Of a stretch of 64,000 nucleotides of DNA, positions 54,791-63,172 are shown piece by piece. Every line of letters starts with the position of its first letter. The first letter of the stretch is position 1. A model generated the notes under the pieces. The model searched no databases. It saw nothing but the letters and a program-made list of their open reading frames with translations, and had not been told where the DNA came from. Both the position numbers and the translations under genes were made by a program. This stretch comes from a virus. The stretch is from positions 33,456 through 97,455 of the IMG/VR virus record IMGVR_UViG_3300010373_000039, one strand, 5' to 3'.

Positions 54791-56713
54791 ATGCGATTGA
54801 TCCGCGTAACGCTTGCCTATTTCCGTTCGTTCCGAAAACCACAGACATTTTACTTCGGTCGTCGTCCCGGGTTGTATCTATTGCTTGGCGACAACCAAAC
54901 CAACAAACGGTTGGGCGGGAACGCGGCCGGCAAATCCACATTGTTAGACGCCATATCGTGGTGTCTCTACGACAAAACCCTCCGTGGCCTCCGCGCCGGC
55001 GACATCGCCAATTGGCACGGCGAGGGAATGCCCACGGTGGACGTTGAAATAGAAAACGACGGACGCTATATTGTTTCGCGAACGTGGAACCCCAATTCAT
55101 TGACGGTCACGCACCGCGATAAAACGCGAACGATGACGCAAGCGGAATTGGAGAAATGGTTGGGCATCAACCACCCCACGTTTTCCGCCACGGTCCTTCT
55201 TGGACAATTCAACCGGTTATTCCTTGATTTGTCCCCGGCCGAAAAATTGGCCGCGTTCGCCCATACGTTGGGGTTGGACCAATGGGACCGGGCGGCGGAT
55301 GTTGCGAAAAAACGGGCGACAACGGTTGCCCAAACGATTGCGGAACATGATCGGCGGATGGCGCGGATCGGTGGTAAAATTGCCGCGACGTTAGCCGAAC
55401 GTAAAGAGCTTAAGAAATTAGCGACGGCATGGGATCGAAAGCTTAGTGGTCGTTTACTCGATCTTAAATCCCAGCTAAAATCGGCCAAACGCCGACGAAG
55501 GTTGGCCAATGCCAAATGGATCGAAACGCAGCAATCGGCGGATCACATCGACGCGACATTGGAGAGTTTGTCCGGCGAAATCCGCAAATTCGACAAATTG
55601 CACTCGGATCAATCGAAGATAGTCAACCGGTTGACCGGGGAACATGACACGGCCGTTAGACGGTTGGCCAATGCCAATAAGCAATTAGGGCTTCTTGAAA
55701 CGGCCAAAGCGCAATGCCCGACGTGCGGTCAACCGATCAACCCGGAGCATTTGCAACGGGAATTGAAGGGAACCCGGGCGGCGATCCAATCATTGAAGGC
55801 GGCGGAAATCCACGCCCATGAAATGTTGGCCATGGGCAAGGAGTTGTTGGGTAAATATGCCAAGCGATTGTCGGGCATGTTGGACGCCAACCAACAACTA
55901 TCCGCGTCCCGAACCATGGCCGAACGCATTTGCGGGGGCGCTAAACGGGATTACGACCGGGCACGCGACAAAATGTCGGACCTATCCCGTAGGATCGACG
56001 AAGGCACCGAAAACCCCCACCGACACCAAGTCATACGCCTTAATCGATCCTTGGCCCGTCTGCGTTCGACCCGTGACCGACTAGCCGAAACCCGTGGCAC
56101 CTATGACGCCGATCTACGGACGGCCGAATTTTGGCACCGGGAATTTAAGGCGTTGCGGTTGTGGTTGATCGAATCCTCACTTCGTCAATTGACCATTGAG
56201 ACCAACAATAGCCTAATCAATCTTGGGTTGCGTGGATGGCGGATCGAGTATGATGTTGAGCGCGTCACCAAATCCGGAACGCTAACCCGGGGATTTACCG
56301 CCCACGTGTTTGCGCCGCACCACAAGAACCCCGTGAAATTGGAGGCATGGTGCGGCGGTGAATTCCAACGCTTGAAACTCGCGGCCGCAATCGGCACCGC
56401 CGCATTCCACCGCGCCCGGACCGGTGTAGACATGGGCGTGGAAATGTGGGATGAGCCCACGCAACACCTTAGCCGGTCGGGCGTGATGGATTTAATGGAC
56501 CACTTCGCCGATCGCGCCCGTGATGAAAACCGTGAGATTTGGATCGTGGACCATCGCGCCCCGGCCGCCGGGTCGTTCGTCGATACCGTCACGGTCCGCA
56601 AGCGCAAGGATCAATCCCAAATCATCGGCGGCCGGATGCATTATGGCAACGCCACCGGGTTTTCACGTGATAGCCGATCCAAATGGCAACGGCGTTTGAA
56701 ACGGTCTACCTAG
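54791..56713 (+). CDS. SbcC/Rad50/T4 gp46-like ATPase
   Basis: 640 residues from ATG 54791. Longer in-frame starts at 54728 lie inside the hairpin and are rejected. Walker A is GNAAGKST (43-50). Long coiled-coil arms surround the zinc hook CPTCGQ (C309, C312). The signature motif is WCGGEFQRLKL (520-530, with C in place of the usual S) and Walker B is EMWDEPTQHL (551-560). With the SbcD-like subunit it should act as an exonuclease on DNA ends. The partner is on the opposite strand 36 kb away. The arms are shorter than in bacterial SbcC. Confidence 0.9.
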   Translation: MRLIRVTLAYFRSFRKPQTFYFGRRPGLYLLLGDNQTNKRLGGNAAGKSTLLDAISWCLYDKTLRGLRAGDIANWHGEGMPTVDVEIENDGRYIVSRTWNPNSLTVTHRDKTRTMTQAELEKWLGINHPTFSATVLLGQFNRLFLDLSPAEKLAAFAHTLGLDQWDRAADVAKKRATTVAQTIAEHDRRMARIGGKIAATLAERKELKKLATAWDRKLSGRLLDLKSQLKSAKRRRRLANAKWIETQQSADHIDATLESLSGEIRKFDKLHSDQSKIVNRLTGEHDTAVRRLANANKQLGLLETAKAQCPTCGQPINPEHLQRELKGTRAAIQSLKAAEIHAHEMLAMGKELLGKYAKRLSGMLDANQQLSASRTMAERICGGAKRDYDRARDKMSDLSRRIDEGTENPHRHQVIRLNRSLARLRSTRDRLAETRGTYDADLRTAEFWHREFKALRLWLIESSLRQLTIETNNSLINLGLRGWRIEYDVERVTKSGTLTRGFTAHVFAPHHKNPVKLEAWCGGEFQRLKLAAAIGTAAFHRARTGVDMGVEMWDEPTQHLSRSGVMDLMDHFADRARDENREIWIVDHRAPAAGSFVDTVTVRKRKDQSQIIGGRMHYGNATGFSRDSRSKWQRRLKRST

Positions 56714-57425
56714 ATTGATCCTCGGCGAATTTGACGCCGGCCAAGAATCCCATGATGTATTGGTTGATTTTGTGCAACGATTCGGGTGAACCCTTGATCG
56801 TCACATCCCAAAGATTATTTTCGGGGTTGCGGCGTGATTCAACGGTGATGTCGTTGTATTGGTTGATCCAACCGCTATAGGTGATTTCCTTGGCCAGCGG
56901 GGCGTTCATTTGATAGCCAAGTTGTGCGTCCGGTGTTGGCGTGATATCCGCCGGCGTTTCCACGATATTCCACGTGTCCGACTCCACGTCATAAACCGCC
57001 GTGGTCCGGATGCACCGGACGTAAATGGCCACGTTACCGATGGGATACTCGTTATTATCGATAAGAACGGCGTTGTCGTGGTGGTTGTGATCCACCAACC
57101 ATTTCTGCGCTCGCTTGTAGTCGGGAAAGAATTTTGGTGCGGTGGTCAATGATTCGGGCGGATTATCCCCTAGAACATCGGCCGTGTGACCAATGAAATA
57201 TTCCCTGTCGGCCGAAACATGCCGAAGCGTTTTGGTGTGAAAGGCCAGACCGGTCGGGTGTGATGGATAAACGACCCACCACCTACCCTTGGCCGCGCTA
57301 TACGACACCACCCCGATTTCGGCCAGGGTTTTGTTGATGCCCCTAATAAGCCGGTGTTGCTCCTTTATGTCGATCATGCATTCGGATTTGACGGCGACAC
57401 AATCCCCGGGTTTGAAAGCAGGCAT
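56706..57425 (-). CDS. Unknown protein, paralogue of the next gene
   Basis: 239 residues, start ATG 57425 with GGAGGACCAC. Contains GDCVAVKSECMIDI, WWVVYPSHPTGLAFHTKTL and a C-terminal ITVESRRNPENNLWDVTIKG. The YPSHPTG element and the final LHKINQYIMGFLAGVKF correspond to FPSHPCG and IKSFVEGLQHGLRIG in the following gene, so the two are diverged duplicates. Ends eight bases into the SbcC 3' end on the other strand. No function known. Confidence 0.55.
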   Translation of the reverse strand: MPAFKPGDCVAVKSECMIDIKEQHRLIRGINKTLAEIGVVSYSAAKGRWWVVYPSHPTGLAFHTKTLRHVSADREYFIGHTADVLGDNPPESLTTAPKFFPDYKRAQKWLVDHNHHDNAVLIDNNEYPIGNVAIYVRCIRTTAVYDVESDTWNIVETPADITPTPDAQLGYQMNAPLAKEITYSGWINQYNDITVESRRNPENNLWDVTIKGSPESLHKINQYIMGFLAGVKFAEDQSR

Positions 57426-57477
57426 GTGGTCCTCCTAGTGTGTTTTGGCGTGATGTAAAATCGTTCGCGTGATTCCC

Positions 57478-58158
57478 TTAGTTGGTCAATTCATCCAGCG
57501 CATCGCGGCCGATCCGCAAACCGTGTTGCAACCCCTCGACGAAACTTTTGATGGATCGGATATCCTCCTCCGTTCCCCGGAAAACAACCTCCGTAACCGG
57601 TTTGCCGGTATTGGGTCCGGCGGTTGGCGTGATTTTCCGGTAGGTTACGTTGTGTAATTCCAGCATGTAGTCCAAAACGCAACGCCATACCCTTTCATGC
57701 GCGAATTGAAGGGTGATGTTGTGGGACGTGTCGGCCGGTTTTGCCGGCGGTTCAACGGCGTGTATTTCCCACGTGTTACCGGTCCAACGGGCGAAATGAT
57801 CCTGCCCCAAATCAAGGAAAATTCGCACGTTGTCCGGGTGTTGTGTAATGTCGCCCGGAAAATGAAGCAACCCATCATCGTCGCTGCCGGCCTCGCTAAT
57901 GCCCATTTGCGCATCGGCTAACGATTCATAAACCAATCCGTCAAGGGGTTTTGGCACCCGTTCCGGCCAAGTGCCGATAATGATTTTGGTCCGTTCGGTT
58001 TCCAGGTATTGCTCCGATACCCAAACCCCGCACGGGTGTGAGGGGAAACGAACCAGTAGGCCGGTTCCGATTCGATCCACCATCACACCCGATTCATATT
58101 TCATCGGCGCGGATGTCATTTCTCGGCGGAAGGCCGGTTTTACATGAACGACAAACAT
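57478..58158 (-). CDS. Unknown protein, paralogue of the previous gene
   Basis: 226 residues from ATG 58158 with GGAGGACAAAATC. GTGLLVRFPSHPCGVWVSEQYL resembles the SHPTG region of the neighbour. Later a beta-rich middle (WTGNTWEIHAVEPPAKPADTSHN) and a final EEDIRSIKSFVEGLQHGLRIG. May bind a small molecule. Family unknown. Confidence 0.55.
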   Translation of the reverse strand: MFVVHVKPAFRREMTSAPMKYESGVMVDRIGTGLLVRFPSHPCGVWVSEQYLETERTKIIIGTWPERVPKPLDGLVYESLADAQMGISEAGSDDDGLLHFPGDITQHPDNVRIFLDLGQDHFARWTGNTWEIHAVEPPAKPADTSHNITLQFAHERVWRCVLDYMLELHNVTYRKITPTAGPNTGKPVTEVVFRGTEEDIRSIKSFVEGLQHGLRIGRDALDELTN

Positions 58159-58228
58159 GATTTTGTCCTCCGATTAGAATTATACCGGATGCACGGGCGC
58201 GAACCGTGCAAAAGCGCTGATGATCCGG

Positions 58229-58408
58229 TTAGAACCGTTCCCCATTGGCCCGTTTCCATAGCGTGAAGGATACGCTATCGACCACTATGCGGGGTTGCCC
58301 GGGCAACAACCGCCCTACGTATTCCTTCCAACCGTCCAAATCGGCCGGCGGATCGTCGGGCATCGTGATATGATCCGCAATCGTGTCGATTTCATCGAGA
58401 TCAAGCAT
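58229..58408 (-). CDS. Very small protein
   Basis: 59 residues between ATG 58408 (AAGGGG nine bases upstream) and TAA 58229. Sequence: MLDLDEIDTIADHITMPDD, then PPADLDGWKEYVGRLLPGQ and VVDSVSFTLWK. Shape is a short acidic start, Pro-rich turn, amphipathic helix and a beta hairpin. It occupies the gap between two larger genes of the operon. No homologue recognised. Confidence 0.6.
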   Translation of the reverse strand: MLDLDEIDTIADHITMPDDPPADLDGWKEYVGRLLPGQPRIVVDSVSFTLWKRANGERF

Positions 58409-58424
58409 GGATTAAACCCCTTAG

Positions 58425-58826
58425 TCACTTATACGGATTCCACCGCTCGCCGGTCCATCGGTATAGCCTGTCGCCAGCAATCATTTTCTTGCTGGCCTCT
58501 TTAACTGTCTTGTGAGCTGCCGCAACTTCAACCGTTCCGTCTGGCAACGTGCGGACGGATGCGAAGTCAAATATCGGATTGCCCGCATCCTTCAACGCTG
58601 CTAAATCCCCTACCCGGTTAAGACGTTCGCATTCCTGTTGTGCTTCATTTTCCGTGTGGAAGAACATTTCGGCATACCATCCAAAATGTTGGCCGATGCT
58701 GTTGGTGTACCAGACCAACCCAAAATCCACGCGGTCGAAAACAACCGGGCGCGGGTAGTATTGAAGATCCTCGTTTACGTCGAGGTGCCAAATCGTTGCG
58801 CCGACCTTGGGAAGTGGTTGAAGCAT
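58425..58826 (-). CDS. Unknown protein
   Basis: 133 residues, ATG 58826 with leader ACGATAGGAAGGTGATTT. Beta strands YYPRPVVFDRVDFGLVWY and a Trp/Tyr-rich C-terminus (GDRLYRWTGERWNPYK). Similar GDRLYRWTGERW ends occur in small phage proteins. No motif. Shares the GATAGG leader family. Confidence 0.55.
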   Translation of the reverse strand: MLQPLPKVGATIWHLDVNEDLQYYPRPVVFDRVDFGLVWYTNSIGQHFGWYAEMFFHTENEAQQECERLNRVGDLAALKDAGNPIFDFASVRTLPDGTVEVAAAHKTVKEASKKMIAGDRLYRWTGERWNPYK

Positions 58827-58837
58827 AAATCACCTTC

Positions 58838-59194
58838 CTATCGTTCGAAGCGGTCGTGAAATTGAACGGCCGTTCCGCGCACCCCGCCTAATTCGGCTAC
58901 CCGGTCGTGATAGCGCGAATCGCTGCTATTGATAAACGTTCCGCCGAACATGCGTACCCCGCCCGGCCGTGATTGCACCCACGTTGCCGTAGCCGTATCC
59001 AATTCGGCCGGCACCGCAATGACGTGATCGCGTGAACCGGGGCCGTTAATCAACATCACGGCCGGCGCGTCTTCACGGGGCATGAAGGGGCCGTCGCAAT
59101 TGACAAGGGTAACGGTGTCGAAACGACCGCTAATCCCACCGCCGGAACAATCGCCCAAAACCGCGCTTTTGAATATTTCCGCACGCAATCCCAT
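58838..59194 (-). CDS. Conserved phage protein, GLRxEVFKS type
   Basis: 118 residues. GLRAEIFKSAVLGDCSGGGISGRFDTVTLVN and PAVMLINGP, MFGGTFINSSDSR, AVQFHDRFER match a family common in phages, with a conserved DC.NGG and MFGG-F-x-x-SDSR. Function unknown. Start ATG 59194 follows GGAGGAATTA. Confidence 0.7.
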   Translation of the reverse strand: MGLRAEIFKSAVLGDCSGGGISGRFDTVTLVNCDGPFMPREDAPAVMLINGPGSRDHVIAVPAELDTATATWVQSRPGGVRMFGGTFINSSDSRYHDRVAELGGVRGTAVQFHDRFER

Positions 59195-59284
59195 TGGGTA
59201 ATTCCTCCAAATCGGGAATGAAAATCAACGCAATCCATTGTTGACAAACCACCGCCAAAACGCAAGGAAATTCCTGCAAAAATT

Positions 59285-59608
59285 CTAACCCATGTTCCGA
59301 TGGAACCGGTTGTAAAGCGCCGATGCTACCTCGCCATAGTCAACGGACATCAACGATTCCCGCAGGATCATGCCATATAACGTGCCGTCGTCGCGTAACG
59401 GGTTGTGGGTATTGACGTATCGCGGCAACCAATCAATCAATTTGGCCACCACCACATCACGCGGTTCGGCATCGATCGGCCGCAGAAATGCCGTGATGGA
59501 ACCGATTGCGTTCGGATCATTGGCAAACCACCACACAACGCGCCACGTGGCGCGATTGGCGAAGGCGTTGCTATCGGCATTGGGTGCCGGAAATTTAATC
59601 TTGGCCAT
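59285..59608 (-). CDS. Small protein, unknown
   Basis: 107 residues from ATG 59608 with GGAGGTGTTTA upstream. A longer in-frame start at 59716 is not needed. Starts MAKIKFPAPN and has WRVVWWFANDPNAIG, LIDWLPRYVNTHNPLRDDG and a C-terminal helix. No recognised domain. Adjacent genes are similar small proteins. Confidence 0.55.
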   Translation of the reverse strand: MAKIKFPAPNADSNAFANRATWRVVWWFANDPNAIGSITAFLRPIDAEPRDVVVAKLIDWLPRYVNTHNPLRDDGTLYGMILRESLMSVDYGEVASALYNRFHRNMG

Positions 59609-59691
59609 GGTAAACACCTCCAAAATGGGTAACCGTCGATGCCCGGTAACGATCCGGGCAACACGTGATGAAATATCGACGGAAAACGGCG

Positions 59692-60153
59692 TTAGGCCGA
59701 CAACCGATGACCGCATTTGTCACAGAACCGGTTGCGCAGCGCGTCCTTCATCACGGCCAATGTGTTTGAAATGATGTCGGGCACGTAGGGATTTTCAAAC
59801 GGATCGGATGCATCGCGGTAGCCTGCGGTGTTGCCGATACTATCGGCCGTGATCCACGGTGAATCATCGTCCAATCGGTATTGACCCGACACCACATAAA
59901 CACCAAGGTTTTCCATCCGTTCGATGTGTTCGCGCTTGGATCGTTCGGATAGGTGATCCCACGTATCCAAATAGGAAAAATCCGGATCGGTTTCCGGTGT
60001 TAACACGATCCGGACCAAACCACGTGATTTCAAATGGTTCCATCGATCCATTTCGCGGGCAACCACAAGGGAACCAATCGCCGACGCGCCGGCAAAACCA
60101 ACAATCCCGGCCGATCGAACGCGACGATATAATCTTCGCAATGAATTGGTCAT
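59692..60153 (-). CDS. Protein with N-terminal membrane-like segment and C-terminal zinc pair
   Basis: 153 residues. Basic N-terminus (MTNSLRRLYRRVRSAGIVGFAGASAIGSLVV) gives a hydrophobic helix after a positive stretch, either a membrane anchor or signal-like. Then RGLVRIVLTPETDPDFSYLDT, a recurring phage element, and the end FCDKCGHRLSA. Function unknown. Confidence 0.6.
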   Translation of the reverse strand: MTNSLRRLYRRVRSAGIVGFAGASAIGSLVVAREMDRWNHLKSRGLVRIVLTPETDPDFSYLDTWDHLSERSKREHIERMENLGVYVVSGQYRLDDDSPWITADSIGNTAGYRDASDPFENPYVPDIISNTLAVMKDALRNRFCDKCGHRLSA

Positions 60154-60200
60154 AATAGCACCATCGTGATAATTAACGCCCCCACGTGAAGGAAAACTAG

Positions 60201-60626
60201 CTATTGCCGGTCGTTATCATCCGGGTATCCATCCACCCATTTTGTCATGGAACGCCGATCCAACCAATTGTAGAGAAATTTCGGAACGCGCCCACCAAAA
60301 CCAATGCCACCAATGTAGAACGTCCATTCGGGCAACGGTGAATGAACGCCCGTGGTATCCAAACGGAAAAAATGGCCGTATCGCCCGCGAACAAAACCAA
60401 TGTGGAAATCGAAAAGGCCACGGAAAAAACGCAACGGGGAAAACCGCCCGAATAGCCGGGATCGGCATGGAAAACAAAACAATTCAAAACCACACCCGTA
60501 GCCGGGCGAAACAAAACGCCCTAGATAGTTGCACCGGCCAATAAAAACACCGAATGAAACCGGTAAACCATCCAAACGGTAAAAACGTTGTCGCCATGAA
60601 TGGCGTTTGTAGATCGTGATGGGCAT
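60201..60626 (-). CDS. Aromatic-rich protein, possibly membrane-associated
   Basis: 141 residues from ATG 60626 with GAAGGTG. Many Phe, Tyr, Trp and Gly residues (YKRHSWRQRFYRLD, FHIGFVRGRYGHFFRLD, WTFYIGGIGFGGRVP) give an unusual composition unlike the neighbouring genes. It could be a membrane or capsid-like protein, or a toxic effector. Function unknown. Confidence 0.5.
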   Translation of the reverse strand: MPITIYKRHSWRQRFYRLDGLPVSFGVFIGRCNYLGRFVSPGYGCGFELFCFPCRSRLFGRFSPLRFFRGLFDFHIGFVRGRYGHFFRLDTTGVHSPLPEWTFYIGGIGFGGRVPKFLYNWLDRRSMTKWVDGYPDDNDRQ

Positions 60627-60770
60627 AGGAAACACCTTCGCATGTGGAAAACCGATTCATGTGGTGGAAATACAAAACGATGGGAAAAACTTCCAAAAAA
60701 TGAACCATTAAATCCGGAAAACAAAACAGGGTGTCAATAACACCTCTCTGCGTGAAGCTTTTAATATAAG

Positions 60771-61034
60771 CTATTTACGTGAAGCTTCCGGTGTTGACGC
60801 CTCCAATTTGCCGGCCAGGTACGCGTACAATTGGCGTGATGGAAGCACATTGCCGATGCCCGACCCCGTGACGTATTCCGCACCACCACCTTCGGTTGTT
60901 TTCATCAACGCGAACCCACGCCCGGTGTGGCGTTGCAAAAAACAATGCCCGGGTGTGGTGGGTTGAAGGGTTTGTTGGCGTTCGTTCAACCGATCCACCA
61001 ACCGTTGAACGTCGTTTCGCAAGATGCGCTGCAT
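60771..61034 (-). CDS. Small protein with phage C-terminal module
   Basis: 87 residues, ATG 61034, leader ACGATAGGAGATTTGCC. First half helical (QRLVDRLNERQQTLQ). GRGFALMKTTEGGGAEYVTG and then LPSRQLYAYLAGKLEA correspond to a small module found in many phages, likely an alpha/beta domain. Its promoter is at 61066-61094. Confidence 0.6.
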   Translation of the reverse strand: MQRILRNDVQRLVDRLNERQQTLQPTTPGHCFLQRHTGRGFALMKTTEGGGAEYVTGSGIGNVLPSRQLYAYLAGKLEASTPEASRK

Positions 61035-61065
61035 GGCAAATCTCCTATCGTTTGGCGTGAAGATT

Positions 61066-61094
61066 TAGTATGACGCGTTCGGCGTGATTGTCAA
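61066..61094 (-). promoter_or_regulatory. Sigma70-like promoter
   Basis: Minus strand TTGACA (61089-61094), 17 bases, ATACTA (61066-61071), or CATACT at 16 bases. It drives 60771-61034. Confidence 0.5.
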
Positions 61095-61108
61095 CACAAT
61101 TCTGCGAA

Positions 61109-61483
61109 TTAAATGTACAATTTACCATCGTCGCCGACGTACAAATTGCATTCGCCGAATTGCTCCGAAGCTTCGGTCAATTTCTTGCCGATGTCCGCAT
61201 GTTCCGGATCGTTGACGCCGTACCGGTCCCAAAACCCGGACCCGTGGCCATTGCGCGTCAACCAAAAATCGTGACCGTGATCGCGCGGCGTGAATCCGAA
61301 TTGTTTTAGCAATTCGGCGTTGTCGCGCTGGAATTTGGTGCAATCGTCGATGATCCGGACCAACGCATCGGCGTGAAGATCATCGGGCGCGTAGTGATCC
61401 TCCAACGGCGCATCATTGCTATCGTTCGATATCCACAACGCGCATTCGATGTAGCCGGCCGTGAATTGATCCAATTTGGGCAT
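61109..61483 (-). CDS. Conserved phage protein (HDFWLTRNGHG type)
   Basis: 124 residues. GHDFWLTRNGHGSGFWDRYG and FGECNLYVGDDGKLYI are hallmarks of a family seen in numerous phages and prophages. N-terminal YIECALWISNDSND precedes a helix. Function unknown, perhaps binding a small ligand. Leader CGATAGGTGATTT precedes ATG 61483. Confidence 0.75.
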   Translation of the reverse strand: MPKLDQFTAGYIECALWISNDSNDAPLEDHYAPDDLHADALVRIIDDCTKFQRDNAELLKQFGFTPRDHGHDFWLTRNGHGSGFWDRYGVNDPEHADIGKKLTEASEQFGECNLYVGDDGKLYI

Positions 61484-61581
61484 AAATCACCTATCGGCGT
61501 GAAGCTTTGGCGTGATGGTCCGCGCGTCGCGGACCATCGAAGCGCCGGCGCAACCGTTAGGCTACGCGCGGCGTGATGGTT

Positions 61582-61983
61582 TTACGATTCAATACACGTT
61601 TGGTTGATATCATCCATGGCCATATGTTCGGCCGGTGTGATGATCCGTTGCCCATGCGCATCGGTTTTGAGCGCGGGATTAGACGGGCCGACGATGCCCG
61701 ATTTGGTGTTATCGATGTGCAACGTTGCGCCGCATAGGTTGCGTGATCGGCGTAGCCATTCACATAGCACGTGGAACGATGCGAATAGGTGGCTACACGT
61801 GTAGCCACCATCAAAATAGACAATCAATTGCCCGTTGCCGTCCGGATCGTCCGGCGATGTGTTGATCCGGTGAATCGAAACCAAATGGACGTTGTGGTTT
61901 GATGCGAATTCGACCAAACCGCGAAGGTTTTTGGATTGCCGCACGACCGCGCCGGTGGCGTCGATGATTTTGACACGTTCCAT
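61582..61983 (-). CDS. Conserved small phage protein
   Basis: 133 residues. Sequence VKIIDATGAVVRQSKNLRGLVEFA, GQLIVYFDGGYTCSHLFASFHVL and LRRSRNLCGATLHID resembles a group of small phage proteins with a DGG...F-x-S-x-x-V-L-x-x-W/L-x-R-R-R-N element. Leader CGATAGGATGG lies upstream of ATG 61983. Function unknown. Confidence 0.6.
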   Translation of the reverse strand: MERVKIIDATGAVVRQSKNLRGLVEFASNHNVHLVSIHRINTSPDDPDGNGQLIVYFDGGYTCSHLFASFHVLCEWLRRSRNLCGATLHIDNTKSGIVGPSNPALKTDAHGQRIITPAEHMAMDDINQTCIES

Positions 61984-62008
61984 GTTTCCATCCTATCGGA
62001 TCGATGCC

Positions 62009-62467
62009 CTATTGCATCGATGGTATTTTGCCGGTGATGATGTGATGTTGAAGCTTGCGGATGATCGCCCGCACATCGGCCCGGGCACGATCATTGTTGA
62101 TGTGTTGCAATAGATCGGTCAGCGCGTTGAGCGCTTCATCGCAACCGATTTCATGCAACGCGTTGATCGATGCGCCGGCCGTGTGGCTAAACACGTTGAT
62201 GGCGGTGGAAATCCACGCCATATCATCGGGCGACAAATTGAGCGCCGCCACATCCACCAACCGCCGCGCCGGTTTGCCGTCGATGTGGTCGATGATCGAT
62301 TGGATGATTGGTGCATATTCAACCGATTGTGTGGGGATGAATTCTACCAGCGCGCGGCGGATGAATTCCGGTTTGATTGCGCCTAGATCGGGATTGCCCA
62401 ACCGGGTTCCCAGCGCATGCGCGATCGCATCGAAAACCATCGGCCGTTGTGTGTCGCTAAATCGCAT
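62009..62467 (-). CDS. Unknown helical protein
   Basis: 152 residues from ATG 62467. The leader CGATAGGAACCC is present twice in tandem upstream. A long helical chain (FIRRALVEFIPTQSVEYA, NALTDLLQHINNDRARADVRAIIRK) and no cysteines or catalytic motif. Function unknown. Starts next to the repeat-rich gap at 62.5 kb. Confidence 0.5.
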   Translation of the reverse strand: MRFSDTQRPMVFDAIAHALGTRLGNPDLGAIKPEFIRRALVEFIPTQSVEYAPIIQSIIDHIDGKPARRLVDVAALNLSPDDMAWISTAINVFSHTAGASINALHEIGCDEALNALTDLLQHINNDRARADVRAIIRKLQHHIITGKIPSMQ

Positions 62468-62596
62468 TTGGGTTCCTATCGTTTTTGGGTTCCTATCGTT
62501 TTTGGTTTAGCACCATTACTAAACCATAGTCAAATGATGACCATGGTATCGGCGAATGTCAACACCAAAATGCATAAAATCTTCGAATTTATTTTT

Positions 62597-62664
62597 GGCG
62601 TTGATGATCGGCGTTGATGGTTGGCGTTGATAGCGCTAGCGCTTGGAAGCGCAGCGCTAGCGCC
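62597..62664. repeat. Three tandem 13-bp repeats and two palindromes
   Basis: GGCGTTGATGATC, GGCGTTGATGGTT and GGCGTTGATAGC begin at 62597, 62610 and 62623 with 13-base spacing. They are followed by AGCGCTAGCGCT (62632-62643) and AGCGCTAGCGCC (62653-62664), 21 bases apart. An AT-rich stretch lies just before (62565-62596). A gene-free gap runs from 62468 to 62909. The arrangement resembles iterons next to an unwinding region. Confidence 0.55.
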
Positions 62665-62888
62665 GCCGGCGCGCCGCCCGACACGCCGATTGAACCACCG
62701 CCCGCCCGGGCAATGGACAATGGCCCGATGCACAATCATGCATGGACCGGCACACCCGAAAAATCTTTTTCATGGCATGGCGATTGCTGGAAGCTTCGGC
62801 GATGAAAAAATTCCAAAATAATTAGAAGATTTTTGTTGCATCGGTCGATGGATTTATGGTAATCAACACACATCCGCAATGGTGCGGA

Positions 62889-62912
62889 CCAAACGATAGG
62901 ATGGAACCCATG
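62889..62912 (+). repeat. 24-bp leader repeat, first copy
   Basis: Bases 62889-62912 are identical to 63149-63172. The 24-base unit contains ACGATAGGATGG and ends in the ATG of the following gene. Related leaders are present upstream of minus-strand genes near 58.8, 61.0, 61.5, 62.0 and 62.5 kb. Confidence 0.7.
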
Positions 62913-63125
62913 ATCGCAACGATTCAAAAAACGTCGGCCGATGGCCACGCAACCAACGGTTACACGGTAACGATTTCGGGCGATGGTGCCGAGACGATCC
63001 GCGATCTATTCGGCGACACCACATTGCCATTGCCCATTACCCACGCCGCGCCGATGCACCGGGCAATTGAAATGGTCCGGCGCATGCCGCTATTGATCGG
63101 CGCGGAAATCCGCACGGCCGAATAG
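62910..63125 (+). CDS. Small protein
   Basis: 71 residues from ATG 62910, nine bases after AGGA in the shared leader. Longer in-frame starts (62856, 62901) are less well placed. Sequence contains TVTISGDGAETIRDLFGD, PITHAAPMHRAIEMVRRM. Probably a compact alpha/beta protein. No homologue recognised. Confidence 0.55.
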   Translation: MIATIQKTSADGHATNGYTVTISGDGAETIRDLFGDTTLPLPITHAAPMHRAIEMVRRMPLLIGAEIRTAE

Positions 63126-63148
63126 GTCGAAGCATTTAGGGGGTAACG

Positions 63149-63172
63149 CCAAACGATAGGATGGAACCCATG
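63149..63172 (+). repeat. 24-bp leader repeat, second copy
   Basis: Exact copy of 62889-62912, ending in the ATG of the second small gene. A similar AT-rich promoter-like segment (AAATAATTAGAAG, then TTTTTGTTG) precedes both small genes at 62815-62837 and 63391-63413, although not in front of this one. Confidence 0.7.
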
